From Harmonia axyridis (Eukaryota; Arthropoda; Insecta; Coleoptera; Coccinellidae): 64,000 bases of DNA. The stretch lies in NCBI RefSeq assembly GCF_914767665.1, contig NC_059501.1, forward strand, positions 83,364,798 through 83,428,797, given 5' to 3'. The notes under the pieces were generated by a model. It saw only the letters and a list, made by a program, of their open reading frames with translations, was not told where the DNA came from and searched no databases. Shown here piece after piece: positions 45,395 to 56,867 of this stretch (position 1 is its first letter; every line of letters starts with the position of its first letter). The translations under genes and the position numbers were made by a program.

Positions 45395-45625
45395 AAACGC
45401 TTTGTTTTCAAGATAGAGGGTGTTTCTTGTAGTCCTTTTTAGTACCAAAACTCATAATTGATTTGTTGATCACAGCTCCCTAACTGGATCTTTATAATAA
45501 TTTGGATTTTCCTGAGGATCACTCTTATATAATTGATTGAATTTTCTTTAGAAATTGGTAGCAGATATAGCAAAACTATATAAAACCAAAAAGAGAAGTA
45601 CTGGACCAAAGTTTCTTTTCACGCA
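45395..45625 (-). repeat. Dispersed repeat family 'CGC', reverse copy
   Basis: Begins gggcccgcaaacgctttgtt, contains gatcacagctccctaactgg, atctttataataatttggat and agaaattggtagcagatata. It abuts the mariner end at 45626. Confidence 0.65.
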
Positions 45626-46520
45626 GGCATAGAACTTTGCTTCCGCCGTTTCGAGGCTTTATAGTGAAAAACTGGTTATACATTTATGATTCAAAGTGTT
45701 GTCTATTGCTGATGGCCACTACATTCTCCCATCTTTCGGGCAGCGTACGAATCCCGTGTTGAAAAAACTGGTCATCTTTTGAAGCAATCCACGAATCGAT
45801 CCAATTTTTTACTTCTTCATGAAAGTGCTGGTCAGCCAGGCCGTGTGCCATTGATCGAAACTAGTGATAGTCCGAGGGAACAACGTTTCGAGAATATGGC
45901 GAGTGGGAAAAGTCTTCCCATTTCAATGTTTCCAAGAATGTCTTGACCACTTTCAGTCGGTTTTAACAACTTTTACTAATCACGACGTCGAGCTGGTACT
46001 ACGAAAGATTGAGCATGACCTTGGAACCTTTAATATTCGGTTCGGCCGTCAACATGAAAGAATGGCCAGGATATCTCCGTGATTTTCCGCGTTTGGATTG
46101 GTAATGAACCCATTTTTCGTCTCCAGTCACAATGCGATGCACAAATCCCTTCCGTCTTTGCCTTGCAAGAAACTGTTCAAAAGCAAACAAATGCCGTTCA
46201 ACATTTCTCGGCTTCAACTCGTACGACACCCAATTTCCATGTTTCTGATTAATTCCCACGACTTCCAGGCGTTTTGAAATGGCTTGTTGCGTCACTTCCA
46301 ATGATAGAAACAATTCTTGTTGCGTTTGATACGAGTCATGATCAAGTAATGCCTCTAATTCTGCATTTCTGAAAACCTTCTCTCTTTCACCGCCATGCTG
46401 GTCTTCGACGTCAAAATCACCGTTCTTGGAGGGCTGAAACCACTGTCGGCTCATTCTTTCATTTATAGTGGCCTCACCATAGTTATTTCCTTCCTTAGGT
46501 CTCCAAATATTTTCAACAAT
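45626..46520 (-). mobile_element. Mariner element, - strand, internally deleted
   Basis: The left boundary has the 3' inverted end (catagaactttgcttccgcc). The coding remnant 45999-46454 gives REWFQ-like text MSRQWFQPSKNGDFDVEDQH, QQAISKRLEVVGINQKHGNW, KPRNVERHLFAFEQFLARQR and HRIVTGDEKWVHY (first catalytic Asp). An internal deletion near 45955-46000 removes the second Asp region and rejoins at KVVKTFLETLKWED, then PSDYH (third Asp), AHGLADQHF, NWIDSWIASKDDQFF and PERWENVVA. Same family as 62715-63716. Inactive. Confidence 0.88.
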
Positions 46521-46539
46521 ATGGTAAGGAAACTGTGTC

Positions 46540-46915
46540 TCTGACTGTTAAACTGCAAACAAACTTCGAACTACACATAGAGCAATCGAACGTGCCATGC
46601 AGGGAGTAAAACTAAAAAATTGCATTCTGAATGACATAAGAAGACATACAAAAATCATTGTCAAGAATACCAGACTAAAATGGAGCTAGGCAAGACATGT
46701 TTCTAGAGATCAAGGAAGTAAGTAGATTAAATATCTCTTGGAGTGGAGACCCAGAATACAAAAACGGAGTAGAAGTAGATCATAGAGACGCTGGGTGGGC
46801 GATAAACAGACAAAGGTAGAAAGAAGTGGATGAAAGAAACTCAGGACAGAATAATGTGGGAGACGAAAGAGGAGGCCTATGTCCAGGAGTGGACTATGAG
46901 AAACTGCTGATGTTT
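46540..46915 (+). pseudogene. RTE-like non-LTR ORF C-terminal end
   Basis: Translates with frame changes to HRAIERAMQGVKLKNCILND, IRRHTKIIVKNT, LKWSxARHVSRDQGS, LEWRPRIQKRSRSR, RRWVG and EEAYVQEWTM. This is the recognisable ending of a common insect non-LTR family (RaMeR-like block, LKWxWAGHVAR, EWRPRxxKRSRGRPxxRW, EEAYVQxWT). Only the last 120 residues or so remain. No poly-A tail seen. Confidence 0.82.
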
Positions 46916-46984
46916 TTATTCTTTTAATGTTTTTATGATGATACCGCTATTTCATTTCCCCCTCTTGTACCGGTTTTTTCTTCT

Positions 46985-47545
46985 TCTGGTAACACTTGGG
47001 GTATATTTAGTGGGAAGGTGGCCTCAGTGAAGTGTGGCTCTTGAGAGATAGAACTCCAACTATCTTTTCATCGTTTGGTTGGTCTTCCTAATGATCGTCG
47101 GCTTGCTGGTTTCCCGTCCTGGACAATGTGTGCTTATTTGTTGTTGTCCATTCTTTCTACGTGGTCTCGCTATTATCTTCTCCTTTTTCTTTCCCACTCC
47201 ATTGAATTTTTCACTTTACAAATAGATCTAATATTACTGTATCTCACTCTGCGATGATTTTGAGAATTTTCATCTTCGCTGTTCTTAGGATGCTCTTCGT
47301 TTTATTCAAGTCAATTCGAGTCTGGATACCATAGCTCAAGACGGGTCTAACACAGGATTTATATATAAGCACTTTACCATCAACATGCATGTGCTTATTT
47401 GTCCAAACAACATCTCTCAGACAGCCAGATAATACTGAGGCTTTGTTGACCTATTCTTCGATGTCTTCTATTGGATTGTTATTACTGGATATATCCACTC
47501 GTTTTTTTTATATCAATCTGGTATGATCTCGAATTTGGGTTGAAG
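46985..47545 (-). pseudogene. RTE-like non-LTR ORF C-terminal end, opposite strand
   Basis: On the - strand: SVLSGCLRDVVWTNKHMHVD, GKVLIYKSCVRPVLSYGIQT, KSILRTAKMKILKII, then after frame changes IQWSGKEKGED and HIVQDGKPASRRSLGRPTKR. The order (KxxIYKxxxRPxLxYGxET, LxxxExKxLRxI, GRRSxGRPxKRW) is that of a widespread insect RTE-like ORF. It is a different copy and probably a different family from the + strand tail 70 bp away; the two 3' ends face each other. Confidence 0.8.
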
Positions 47546-48055
47546 AAGGTCCAATACTAATTGCATCCCACAGCTGGTCCGATTTTCCTATAATTCGATA
47601 TGATGCTTTGGGTTGGGCCCTAAGTGGTTACGTGGGAAATTAAGCGTGCAAGAAAAACGAGACAGCATTGTGTCACACTCATTAGCAGAGTTTTTTCCCA
47701 ACCAAAACACCATCCCATTCGTTCCCAACCATCCGCAATCGTTTCGAATGCAGATTCCCCTTGCTCTCGTATAATTTTCACATCTCGTTGTGTACATCTC
47801 GACGCTTCCTCGCAGCCAAACAGCCAGAAGCGCCGCTCAGACCGCAATATCCACACAGACACACAGAGGGCCCTCATTGACGTGTGCCAATTATATACAT
47901 TTATGGTCTTGTCGGAAACGCCACGGCCTACTAGATCAGCGTGGAAAAAATGGCGAAATATCTATCGCATTGCGCTGATCGTTCTTCTTGTCTCTTCATT
48001 GGAGATAATTGACATTAATTTATATTAATTACCCGGCGATTCTCAGATTGGTTGC
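47546..48055. other. GC-balanced stretch, candidate non-coding conserved DNA
   Basis: 47620-48020 has overlapping open frames on both strands (134 codons + and 85 codons -) that are explained by base composition. No domain was recognised. Confidence 0.35.
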
Positions 48056-48100
48056 TTTATGTTGTTTGCGTTTATGTTGTTTGCGTTTATGTTGTTTTCG
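48056..48100. repeat. Three tandem 15-bp units
   Basis: Unit tttatgttgtttgcg at 48056-48070 and 48071-48085, with a one-base variant at 48086-48100. Confidence 0.9.
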
Positions 48101-49185
48101 TTTTGGGTATTGTTTGGTTTTTGAGTGACGTTTAGTTAGCTGGTTCATTTTATATTCACAATCTTCTTATTCATATCCTTGTTTACGTTTTTTTCTACAT
48201 TCATGCAAAAAGCAAAACTTTATTGAACTATACTTCTTTATTGCACTCATCTGTCATTCTACTTCAACGTGCTGTCATCATGACAAACAAATATTTCAGC
48301 CTGAAGGAAATAACGATGTACAGTTACCAAGTACTAGTACGTTTACAGCAGTAACAAATCAAGACGTGGATTTAAAAAGTACTTCACTACGAAATATTCA
48401 TATTGAAAATTGCACCAATTGTTCATCCACTTTCAACATTGAGGGTAAAAATGAAGTTCGAGTTAAATTGTTCGTAACGTATCAGTTCTTGTTTCAATGC
48501 AAATCGATATTAAGAACAAAGTATTCAAGTTGCGCTTTTCATTTTCCTACACCTAGTGCCGCACCTCAATAAATCATTTTTTGCTTTTTGCATGAACGTA
48601 GAAAAAATGTTGTATGCAACTCGTGCAAAAATTGTTCATTCACTTTTTGCACTTGTTGCATAAATAACTATTTTGATAATGGGAATGAAGTTTGACTTAA
48701 TAATATTTGTGACAAGCTGAGTGATAGATTTTTTCGATCATTTTGTGATTGAGATTTTATTAGGTCTTTAAAAGTACAAGTTCGACAATGTCCTGAATTA
48801 TTTTTCATACGAAGATCATTTCAAAAGGATTTGAATTTAGAAATCGTGAATAATGCTATTCTATATCTTGTTTTAGTTATTCTAAGTATTTGAACAATCA
48901 CAATCCCGTTGAAATATTGTGTGAGCTTACAAATACAGTCAGATACATAATATATTCATGTTGATCATTATCTTATTAAGCTGTGTCAACCTCATCTTAT
49001 GGCCTGAGCTCAAGTGACGCGACGTGTATTCGTTCAATTACTTGCATAGGTCCGTTTATTTTTTTGACAGATAAGGGAGATAATCGTGAATACGGAACAT
49101 TATCATGCTGTACTAAACTAGCTTTGTGCCTAAACATGATTTTTTATATTGGGTTGGAGGCTTGCAAAGTTATTTTGGAATAGTT
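48101..49185. other. Unassigned; fragment of the HP/27-kb repeat near 48640-48685
   Basis: cactttttgcacttgttgca followed by taaataactatttt resembles the 28040-28215 region. Otherwise no gene or repeat was recognised. Confidence 0.35.
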
Positions 49186-49575
49186 ATTTATAATACAAGT
49201 GCAGAAGGCATTGATATTCTTCCACGAGTTCAAAATTCAAAAACGAGTTTTGGAATGAACGAGTGGTAGAATGAGCCTTCTGTACGAGTATTATACATTA
49301 TTTTCTCTAATTCATTGCATTTTCATTGAAATTAATGAAATTTTTCCATAAATATAATTTAGTGATTTTTGTATTGAAAAATGTTGGTTGGCAGAACTGA
49401 TTTCTTCATGGCAAATTGATGAATTGACAGATAAAGCCGTGGCGAAAAGTTCGGAGTACCAACATAGAATAATAAAATATAACCATGAAAACTGTGCGTT
49501 TCTGATATATTCTCGCATGATTTTGTTCTACAAGATGTGGAAGAATGAACGGAATAACCACAGAATTTGAGAAAA
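49186..49575 (+). mobile_element. HP repeat, full copy with long hairpin
   Basis: Starts tagttatttataatacaagt and ends ccacagaatttgag. Bases 49190-49297 form a foldback: tataatacaagtgcagaagg pairs with the reverse complement of gccttctgtacgagtattata, and inside it attcttccacgagttcaaaa pairs loosely with the region ending gaacgagtggtagaat. The remaining 270 bp match the insertion inside copy B. Possible flanking 4-bp repeats ggaa/agaa are imperfect. No coding capacity. Confidence 0.78.
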
Positions 49576-50910
49576 ATATTTTTTCCATATGTTTTCTGAT
49601 AACATATTTGGATAGCCCGAGAAATTACTATCACATTGATGGCTCACTTTTTAATATTGCTCAATGACTAAGTTACAACATTCAACAACAAGTTGTGGCA
49701 ATATCAACTTATAGCTTGAGCTCAAGCGACGCACCACGTTCAATTTCTATGTATTTTCACATAGAAAATTTCGGCGATTCGTACCACTTTTATCTACCTA
49801 CTCTTTCGATGAGTTAATAAAAGTCAAATACTAATTCAGTAGCAATTCTTATAACGAATATAATGTGTATAATTTATAGTAAATTCTGACAATTCCAGAA
49901 ATCGAAAAAACATGCCGATCCAAGTACCGTGATATCATCTGACAATTGTCTTCAGAATAGATCATCTTTCTATGCTTATGAGATATGTCGAGATGTAGAA
50001 CAGAGTGGGATTAGAAGAAGTCCGAAAAGTTGTTCCCAATCAAAAAAAGGATATAATTATAATTCTGATATTTTGGCATTCAAAACTCGCATGCTTCAGA
50101 ATTTTTAGCAGGTCCCACTAGTAATGTATATGCTTCTTTCTTAGCTTTCTAACTACTTCACACTTATTGTATGAAACTATCAAGATTTGTAGTTCTGTAT
50201 GTACTTATTTTAAAATGAATTAATGCATTGGCCCTACACATGATACACCACTGCCAACTGGAACCGAAGCATGCTTGTTATTCCTATAGCACCAGAAAAA
50301 CACCTCAATCTAAATAGCGTATTTCAAGCAGGTCTACAAGTTCTACAAATAGAATTAACACTTTTCATAACCTTACATCCAGTTTCTAGTTACATTGTTA
50401 ACTATTCAAACCTTGACCAAGTATTCGATTGTGTTGCAAACATCTGAACATATGTCGCTTCGAGTTATTTTCATGAGGATTATTATCGTATTGAGGGTAT
50501 ACGCCAATTCTGAGAATATGTTGTGAATTCTGCATAATGGCTTCGAAGAACAATATTTATCGATGCGATTATCGATAAATACCTCCGATGAATGCAATCA
50601 TAAGTAATCGGCATGTGAGATCGACTTCATTTGGACTAGTGGTTGTTATCTATTGTTTTGTTCTCGTTAGGACTTATAAAATGTAGATTTTGAAATAGAT
50701 CAAATTCCATTCGTATAATTTGTTGACTTTGTTTCGTATTTTTTTGAATAATTAAGTAAAAGCCGCTTGAATTCACATTCCAAATTCAGAAATGATTTCT
50801 TAGTTTACTCCTTTTTCCCCACAAGAGTGATAGATCATGAGATTATCCGATTTGATGTTTGTGACAGAAAATTCAACTGATCAAGTATCAAATTGAAAAA
50901 TATCACTTGA
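49576..50910. other. Unassigned AT-rich DNA
   Basis: No recognisable gene or repeat. Confidence 0.4.
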
Positions 50911-51660
50911 ATGAGAAAAATAAACCAGCAAAAAATGTTTTTTGTTCGGGAGGATACAGGTGTATTTGAAGTTAATCAGTTTTTAGCAAATAATGAAAGT
51001 TGTAATATTGAGAATATTCCTTGGAAAGTACCGGCACATCCAATTTCTCAATTTGACTGGGCAAGAATGGTATCCCTAGATCAAGAAGCTTTGTCGAATC
51101 ACCAGATTGCACAACTTTTGAATGTTCCACGGACTTCAGTTAAGCGCATAGTGGCCCTTTTCCTGGAAACCGACAACGTGGCCTGGAGACCACTGCCTCA
51201 TCCAACCAGAGTAACATCTGCAAGGGGAGACCATTATATTCCTAATTTAACTTGAAGGAATTGAACGATATCTGTAACAGCCTTCGAAAAAATTTTTTGG
51301 GGACCTATTTACGGGTAATCTCAACCAGTACCAGAAGAAGACAGTTGCATTCCTCAAATTTAAGGGCAAGAAGACCTTGAAGAGTACCTCGGTTATTTCC
51401 TAGGCATAGAGCTACTTTTCGACAATGGGCAGAACACCACCAAGACTGGAATTTTCAAAGACGCGGTAATTTGTCAATTCATCGTATGCCATTGGTCGGG
51501 ATGCGGATTACGCGCATCCGCATCCCGACGCATCTTGAAAAGACGGTTGCATTCCTCAAATTTAAGGGCAAGAAGACCTTTAAGAGTACCTTGGTTTTAC
51601 CTGGACATAGAGCTACCTGTCGGCAATGGGAAAAACACCACCAAGACTGGCTTTAATGAT
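50911..51660 (+). pseudogene. Second Tc1-like transposase relic, rearranged
   Basis: The first open frame (50911-51255) carries a helix-turn-helix: WARMVSLDQEALSNHQIAQL, LNVPRTSVKRIVALFLETD, then a linker VAWRPLPHPTRVTSARGDHY. That is the N-terminal layout of Tc1 transposases. The later sequence holds two near-identical 115-bp blocks (51325-51450 and 51535-51655) of which the second reads KTVAFLKFKGKKTFKSTLVL and RATCRQWEKHHQDWL; the QWxxxHxDW pattern fits the stretch before the first catalytic Asp. The catalytic domain is missing. An R-dis fragment with a hairpin separates the two blocks. Confidence 0.62.
51450..51535. repeat. R-dis fragment ending in a perfect hairpin
   Basis: aattttcaaagacgcggtaa, ttcatcgtatgccattggtc matches R-dis. 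It ends in a hairpin: gtcgggatgcggat (51495-51508) and its exact reverse complement atccgcatcccgac (51516-51529), loop tacgcgc. It sits between the two duplicated Tc1-relic blocks. Confidence 0.8.
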
Positions 51661-52724
51661 TGAAAGAAAAGGTGGACCATTGAATTTGGATTCAGTTGTG
51701 GAATAACTTTAATTAGTCAAAAATAAATAATCGATATATTTAGATTTTTTTCATTCTTTCTATTTTGTCTATATTTCATAAAGCCTTTGCTTTATGTTTT
51801 GCTTTATGCTATTATGTATTTGTTACTCTCAAGTAACAAACAAAAATTTTCTATGAAATATATTGCAGTTGAAGTAGAGGAAAATATTCATTTCATTTCC
51901 AGAATATACAAAACTTCAGACGATTGAACGAAACAAATCGTTTATCTTTCAGACACCTGAGGGAAAATATTTTGACAACGAATCCTTCATTTGCTTAACA
52001 ACATTCAACAGAAAGTCGATAACTAAAAATGTATACGTTCTTATTTCTTATTACGAACCTGTTTCTTCACAAAAAGCTAGGAGATAAAAGTTTGTCTCCG
52101 TAAAAAATTTTCTCAAGATACAGGAATACTGTCATTCATTTTTTTCCATTGTGCTATCCATGTCTCCCTCTTTCTCTCTCTCTTTCTGCATCACGAAGGA
52201 ATTCGCTCTTTAATAGCAAAGACAAAAAGCGAATATACACTAGTATTACGCTGGTTGTTATAAATAGGTTTCGTTTTTCTACCAACTTTATCGACTTCCT
52301 TTCACTTTCTTCAACAGAACGCCATGAGAATGAATGGGATTGCTTGAAGGTAATGGTACTTCCGAATAGACGAGTGTATTGTACCTAAATAGACGATAAA
52401 ATATGATTATGGAGTAGTTATTTGTTCGAGAGAATGATGTATTGTTCCATTCCCAGGCATCTAAATCATCTAGAGTGCTCGAATTAGTGAAATTCCGAGG
52501 TTAAAGTTGAATATTGTTTTCTCGCTTGGTTTGACGTTAAAGTCTCTGGCCAATTCGAACAAATTGGGCGAAAGTTGGTCCAATTTTGTGTATCTATTTG
52601 AGTGATATGAAGGTTGTGCCTATGAAAGTGTTTGACGTTAATTACACTTCATTAATGACAGCTGTTTTATCAAAGCAGAAAATTAAAACATTCAGCAAAG
52701 GTCGAGAATTTGACTCGTAAGCTG
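51661..52724. other. Unassigned DNA; short CT-rich run
   Basis: A ctccctctttctctctctct run lies near 52162-52185. Nothing else was recognised. Confidence 0.4.
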
Positions 52725-52940
52725 CAACGATGTTGCACGATTCAATTCATGTTACGCTACTGGAATTTTCATTAACGCGGTAATTCGTCAATTCATCGTA
52801 TGCCATTGGTTGGGATGCGGATGCGCGTATCTAGAGAAGGAATAATTATCGAGACTTCAGGAAAGATACGTAACTTGTTTTAGATTTCAGCCATTACTAC
52901 TTCAATTTGAGATTTAGAATTTAATTTATCGGCGAGAATT
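52725..52940 (+). repeat. R-dis repeat, full copy
   Basis: aagctgcaacgatgttgcac, acgcggtaattcgtcaattc, gccattggttgggatgcgga, gcgcgtatctagagaaggaa, acttcaggaaagatacgtaa, tttcagccattact in the same order as 15345-15600. Confidence 0.8.
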
Positions 52941-53441
52941 GTGTCGGGATTCTCTAACCCGTGGGATCGGAACAACAGAAACCTCTCTTGGGATTGAAAA
53001 ACATCAAGAAGTACTTCCTTGAGATGAAGAGGTTGGAATAGTATGTACGTTAAACCAGTTTAGTTCCTGAAACTGAGAGAATACCTACGTCGAATTCGCT
53101 GAATGGAAATAAGAGTACTTTAGCTTCCTGCAAAGATCTGGTGTTTAGAAGGCTGAAAATAATCTACAGAAGAGGTTCTTTCCTAATAGCACAGTAATTC
53201 ATTAAAAACCGATTTGAGTTAAGTTTTTATTTCAATATTATTCGTTTAGAGTTAAAAGGATCGATCTTTTGAATTTTTTCATTTCATTAAATTTGTAAAT
53301 ACCTGGGTAGGAGTTTTGTTGCCAAATAAGCCAAACCACCCCTAGAAATCAGTCTTAGAGTATCATGGGCAATTATAACGTTACAAAGCTGACATGTTTA
53401 ATTGAGAATAATTTTATGATGCAGACACTAATCGACTTATA
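52941..53441. other. Unassigned DNA
   Basis: No recognisable feature. Confidence 0.4.
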
Positions 53442-54315
53442 AAGGGTGTTTTTTTTTAGAGCTTTAGTACTTTAAATTGCAATAAAACACCGATGGATTA
53501 TCGGATTGACATTAATTTTATTTATCCGCAGCTAATCTGGTGGCATTACATTTTAAATATGACTTCTGGCATATGGCCGCCACGGCTGGGCTCGGATGTA
53601 GTCCAATCTGGACGTCCAATTTTCGATGACTTTTTCGAACATTTGTGGCCGTATATTGGCAATAACACGGCGAATGTTGGCTTCCAAATGGTCAAGGGTT
53701 TGTAGCTTATCCGCATAGACCAATGACTTTACATAGCCCCACAGAAAGTAGTCTAGCGGTGTTAAATCACAAGATCTTGGAGGCCAATTCACAGGTCCAA
53801 AACGTGAAATTAGGCGGTCCCCAAACGTGTCTTTTAATAAATCGATTGTGGCACGTGTTCAATTCAGGAATGAAAAAATTAGTAATCATGGCTCTATACC
53901 GATCACCATTGACTGTAACGTTCTGGCCATCATCGTTTTTGAAGAAGTACGGACCAATGATTCCACCAGCTCATGAAGCGCACCAAACAGTCAGTTTTTC
54001 TGGATGCAACGGTGTTTCGACATACACTTGAGGATTAGCTTCACTCCAAATGCGGCAGTTTTGTTTGTTGACGTAGCCATTTAACCAGAAGTGCGCTTCA
54101 TCGCTAATGGACGTAGTGCGCGATACGTATTCCGCACAGAACCATTATTTTCGAAATGAAATTGCACTATTTCCAAGCGTTGTTCAGGCGTGAGTCTATT
54201 CATGATGAATTGCCAAACCAAACTGAGAATAAATCGCTTAACAGCTGTTGAATCGGTCACCATCTTGAACAGTAATGCCAACTTAAAGTTATATACTTCG
54301 AAAAAAAACACCCGT
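53442..54315 (-). mobile_element. DD41D element copy G (type 2)
   Basis: 874 bp, left TA at 53440-53441, right flank ca in place of TA. The type 2 junction ccattagcgatg is present (- strand, near 54100). The HTH start (MNRLTPEQRLEIVQFHFENN, then TYRALRPL) runs into a short out-of-frame tail. The segment around VQELWFQQDGATCHTA, including the second catalytic Asp, is deleted (the sequence goes from ATIDLLK to IPELN), so this copy could not be catalytic. Confidence 0.9.
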
Positions 54316-55057
54316 CATTATAGAGACGTCTCAATATTACTACCAACGCCAACTCCCTATCTTGGCAACATATCCCATAAAAATACAAAAATTCATATCA
54401 TTCAAAAATGAAATTTTTCAGTATGTATTACCTTCAACCACCCCCGCCACTGTCCCCGACGCCATTCAACCTTCTTCCGCATTTTTTTCGTCGAGTGTTC
54501 GTCCGCACGTCCGTCCGTCGCGTGACGGACAATGGTGTCCGTCCGTTAACGACGTCGTTACGGGACGCGACGGGGTGCGTGGCTGAATCGACGAATAAAA
54601 TTAATGGGAACCTTGTGAAGGACGTCTGCCCGGTTTTTATCGGACGGTCACCTCGCCGCTCGTTGTGCGGTCAGACGGCCTGGATGCCAATTCTATATTT
54701 GGGTCAGCGGTCATAGAGTGCGTTGGGATATTGATTCGATGGACTCCTCAGATCTTTTTTCTGTTTAAGGCCCGGAATTTACATTCCCTACGCCTCTAAT
54801 TTAATTTCTCCTATTTTCTACTGTTGTCTGATCGGGAGACTTTCCTCACTACTTTTTGTCACTTTTTTCTTCTATTTGGTTCTTTGAAAGAGGTATTTCC
54901 TCTCATCTATCATTCTTATTTTGATTTGTAGTATCTTTCTCAATTTCTTATTCTCGTGCTCTTTCAGCGTCTCTATTATCTTCTTTCTTTGTTTGTTGAC
55001 TATGTCCTCAATAGTTTCAAATTTCAGTTCTTCTCTGATTTGTTGGTTGGTTATTAA
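54316..55057. other. GC-rich island 54440-54720, then CT-rich DNA
   Basis: A strongly GC- and CpG-rich stretch (gtccgtccgtcgcgtgacgg, acgacgtcgttacgggacgc) similar in character to 2400-2720. The overlapping + frames (54362-54716) look compositional. No domain recognised. Confidence 0.38.
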
Positions 55058-56000
55058 ACGGGTGTTTTTTTTTTCGAGGTATATAACTTTAAGTTGACAT
55101 TACTGTTCAAGATGGCGACCGATTTAACAGCTGTCAAGTGATTTATTCTCAGTTTGGTTTGGCAATTCATCATGAATAGACTCACGCCTGAACAACGCTT
55201 GCAAATAGTGCAATTTTATTTCGAAAGTAATAGTTCCGTTCGGAATACGTATAGAGCACTACGTCCATTTTATTTTGTTTAGCGATGAAGCGCACTTCTG
55301 GTTGAATGGCTACGTCAACAAACAAAACTGCCACATTTGGAGTGAAGCTAATCCTCAAGTGTATGTCGAAACACCGTTACATCCAGAAAAACTGACTGTT
55401 TGGTGCGCTTTATGGGCTGGTTGAATCATTGGTCCGTATTTCTTCAGAAACGATGATTGCCAGAACGTTACAGTCAATGGTGATCGGTATAGAGCCATGA
55501 TTACTAACTTTTTCATTCCTGCAGTGAACAACCATGATGTCCAGGAGCTGTGGTTCCAACAAGACGACGCAACATGTCACACAGCTCGTGCCACAATCGA
55601 TTTATTGAAAGACAAGTTTGGTGACCGCCTAATTTCAAGTTTTGGACCTGTGAATTGGCCTCCAAGATCTTGTGATTTAACACCGCTAGACTACTTTCTG
55701 TGGGGCTATGTAAAGTCATTGGTCTATGCGGATAAGCCACAAACCCTAGACCATTTGGAAGACAACATTCGCCGTGTTATTGCCGATATACGGCCACAAA
55801 TGTTGGAAAAAGTCATCAAAAATTGGACGTCCAGATTGGACTACATCCGAGCCAGCCTTGGCGGTCATTTGCCAGAAATCATATTCAAAAATGTAATGCC
55901 ACAAGATTATCTTGCGGATAAATAAAATTCATGTCAAACGAATGATCCATCGTTGTTTTATTACAATTTAAAGTTCTATAGCCCTAAAAAAAACACCCTT
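55058..56000 (+). mobile_element. DD41D element copy H (type 1)
   Basis: 943 bp, 3' TA at 56001-56002. HTH start at 55172 (MNRLTPEQRLQIVQFYFESN), type 1 junction at about 55263-55285. The DDE half reads SDEAHFWLNGYVNKQNCHIW, VYVETPLHPEKLTVWCALWA, then a TGA stop in place of Gly-Gly near 55423, and resumes with MITNFFIPAVNNHDVQELWF, QQDDATCHTA and SCDLTPLDYFLWGYVKS to a stop at 55923-55925. Apart from the deletion and this stop, it is one of the best preserved copies. Confidence 0.92.
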
Positions 56001-56630
56001 TATAACGAACCAAAATCGAAGATCATTAACTTTTTGTCCGGTGCGCCCAAACCCTTCGGATCTGATCCGAGCAGATCCAATCGACACCGGGCGTGTCTAG
56101 CTGCTCGCATTCATAACACTTTTACGCGCTGTTATTTTCAACCTGCGCTTTATATAGCTCACTGTCAATACTCATTGCACGGCTCAGACCTCAATAAACA
56201 CATGTTCGTCCGCAGCAATTTAATTGCAAGGCCATCTAGATTCAAGATCGGCGGTTTCAGGCAGACCGGTGATAATAATTCGAGATGCAGAAACGAGACT
56301 GATCTGTTTACTCAAGCTGAACTTGGTGCGATTCGATTTTCACCGTCATCGGATAGCGCAACTGGATATAACTGCGATTGGAACAGGGAAAACGCTGTGA
56401 TTTTTACAACTATGGTTTATTATTTCCTGTTATAAAGCATAATGTTTCTTTTCAAATGATGAGAAGGTCTGGATTTGAGAGAAAAACAATCATTTCGAAT
56501 CATTTAAAACCTTTTTCAAGGCTCTACAATGAATGAAAAGTAGCTAAAACACTCAGTTAATTATTCAGAGATTCAACACTTCAAAATAAAAATTTTCTGT
56601 GAACAAATTGTATGTATGACGGAAATAGTA
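56001..56630. other. Unassigned; GC-balanced 56020-56300
   Basis: A 160-codon + frame (55953-56435) starts inside copy H's end and runs through this DNA, so it is not a gene as such. 56020-56300 is GC-balanced and might be conserved DNA. Confidence 0.35.
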
Positions 56631-56794
56631 ACAGACCAATTGAAAAGTCCCCGGTCTACCATAGTAAACACATTGTTTTGGCAAAATTCGATTTTATTAT
56701 TCATCATATAGTTGCGATACAGCGGTAAAATCGATCTTCCAACTTTTCGATACCATTTTTGTAGTACGATTTGTCTTTCGCTTCGAAATAGACC
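56631..56794 (-). pseudogene. Irritans-type mariner 3' end
   Basis: The outer end acagaccaattgaaaagtcc ccggtct, after TA, matches the ggttggctgataagtccccg-type inverted repeat of irritans mariners. On the - strand the coding end is YFEAKDKSYYKNGIEKLEDR, FYRCIATI and stop, the typical C-terminus of that subfamily (catalytic residues are upstream and absent). It ends at the tRNA-like block. Confidence 0.82.
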
Positions 56795-56867
56795 TCCTCG
56801 AGCGGGACTCGAACCTGCAACCTCCGAATCTCTAGACCAGTGCTCTCACCAACTGAGCCACCGCATA
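56795..56867 (-). ncRNA. tRNA-like sequence, probably a tRNA-derived SINE head
   Basis: On the - strand the internal promoter boxes are excellent: A box tggctcagttgg (within gcggtggctcagttggtgag) and B box ggttcgagtcc. A D-arm gctc/gagc and a T-arm around ttcgagt can fold. The anticodon loop would be ctagaga, giving AGA. The acceptor stem does not pair (tatgcgg against tcgagga), the T stem has a mismatch and there is no long variable arm expected for tRNA-Ser, so a functional tRNA is unlikely. A tRNA-derived retroposon head or a decayed tRNA fits better. Confidence 0.6.

Noticed and set aside
47624..48028. 134-codon open frame with a hydrophobic end
   Set aside because: Frames of similar length occur on the opposite strand of the same GC-balanced patch, so composition explains it.
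55953..56435. 160-codon frame as a gene
   Set aside because: Begins in the non-coding 3' end of DD41D copy H and shows no domain.
56795..56867. Functional tRNA-Ser (AGA)
   Set aside because: The acceptor stem does not pair and the long variable arm of tRNA-Ser is missing.
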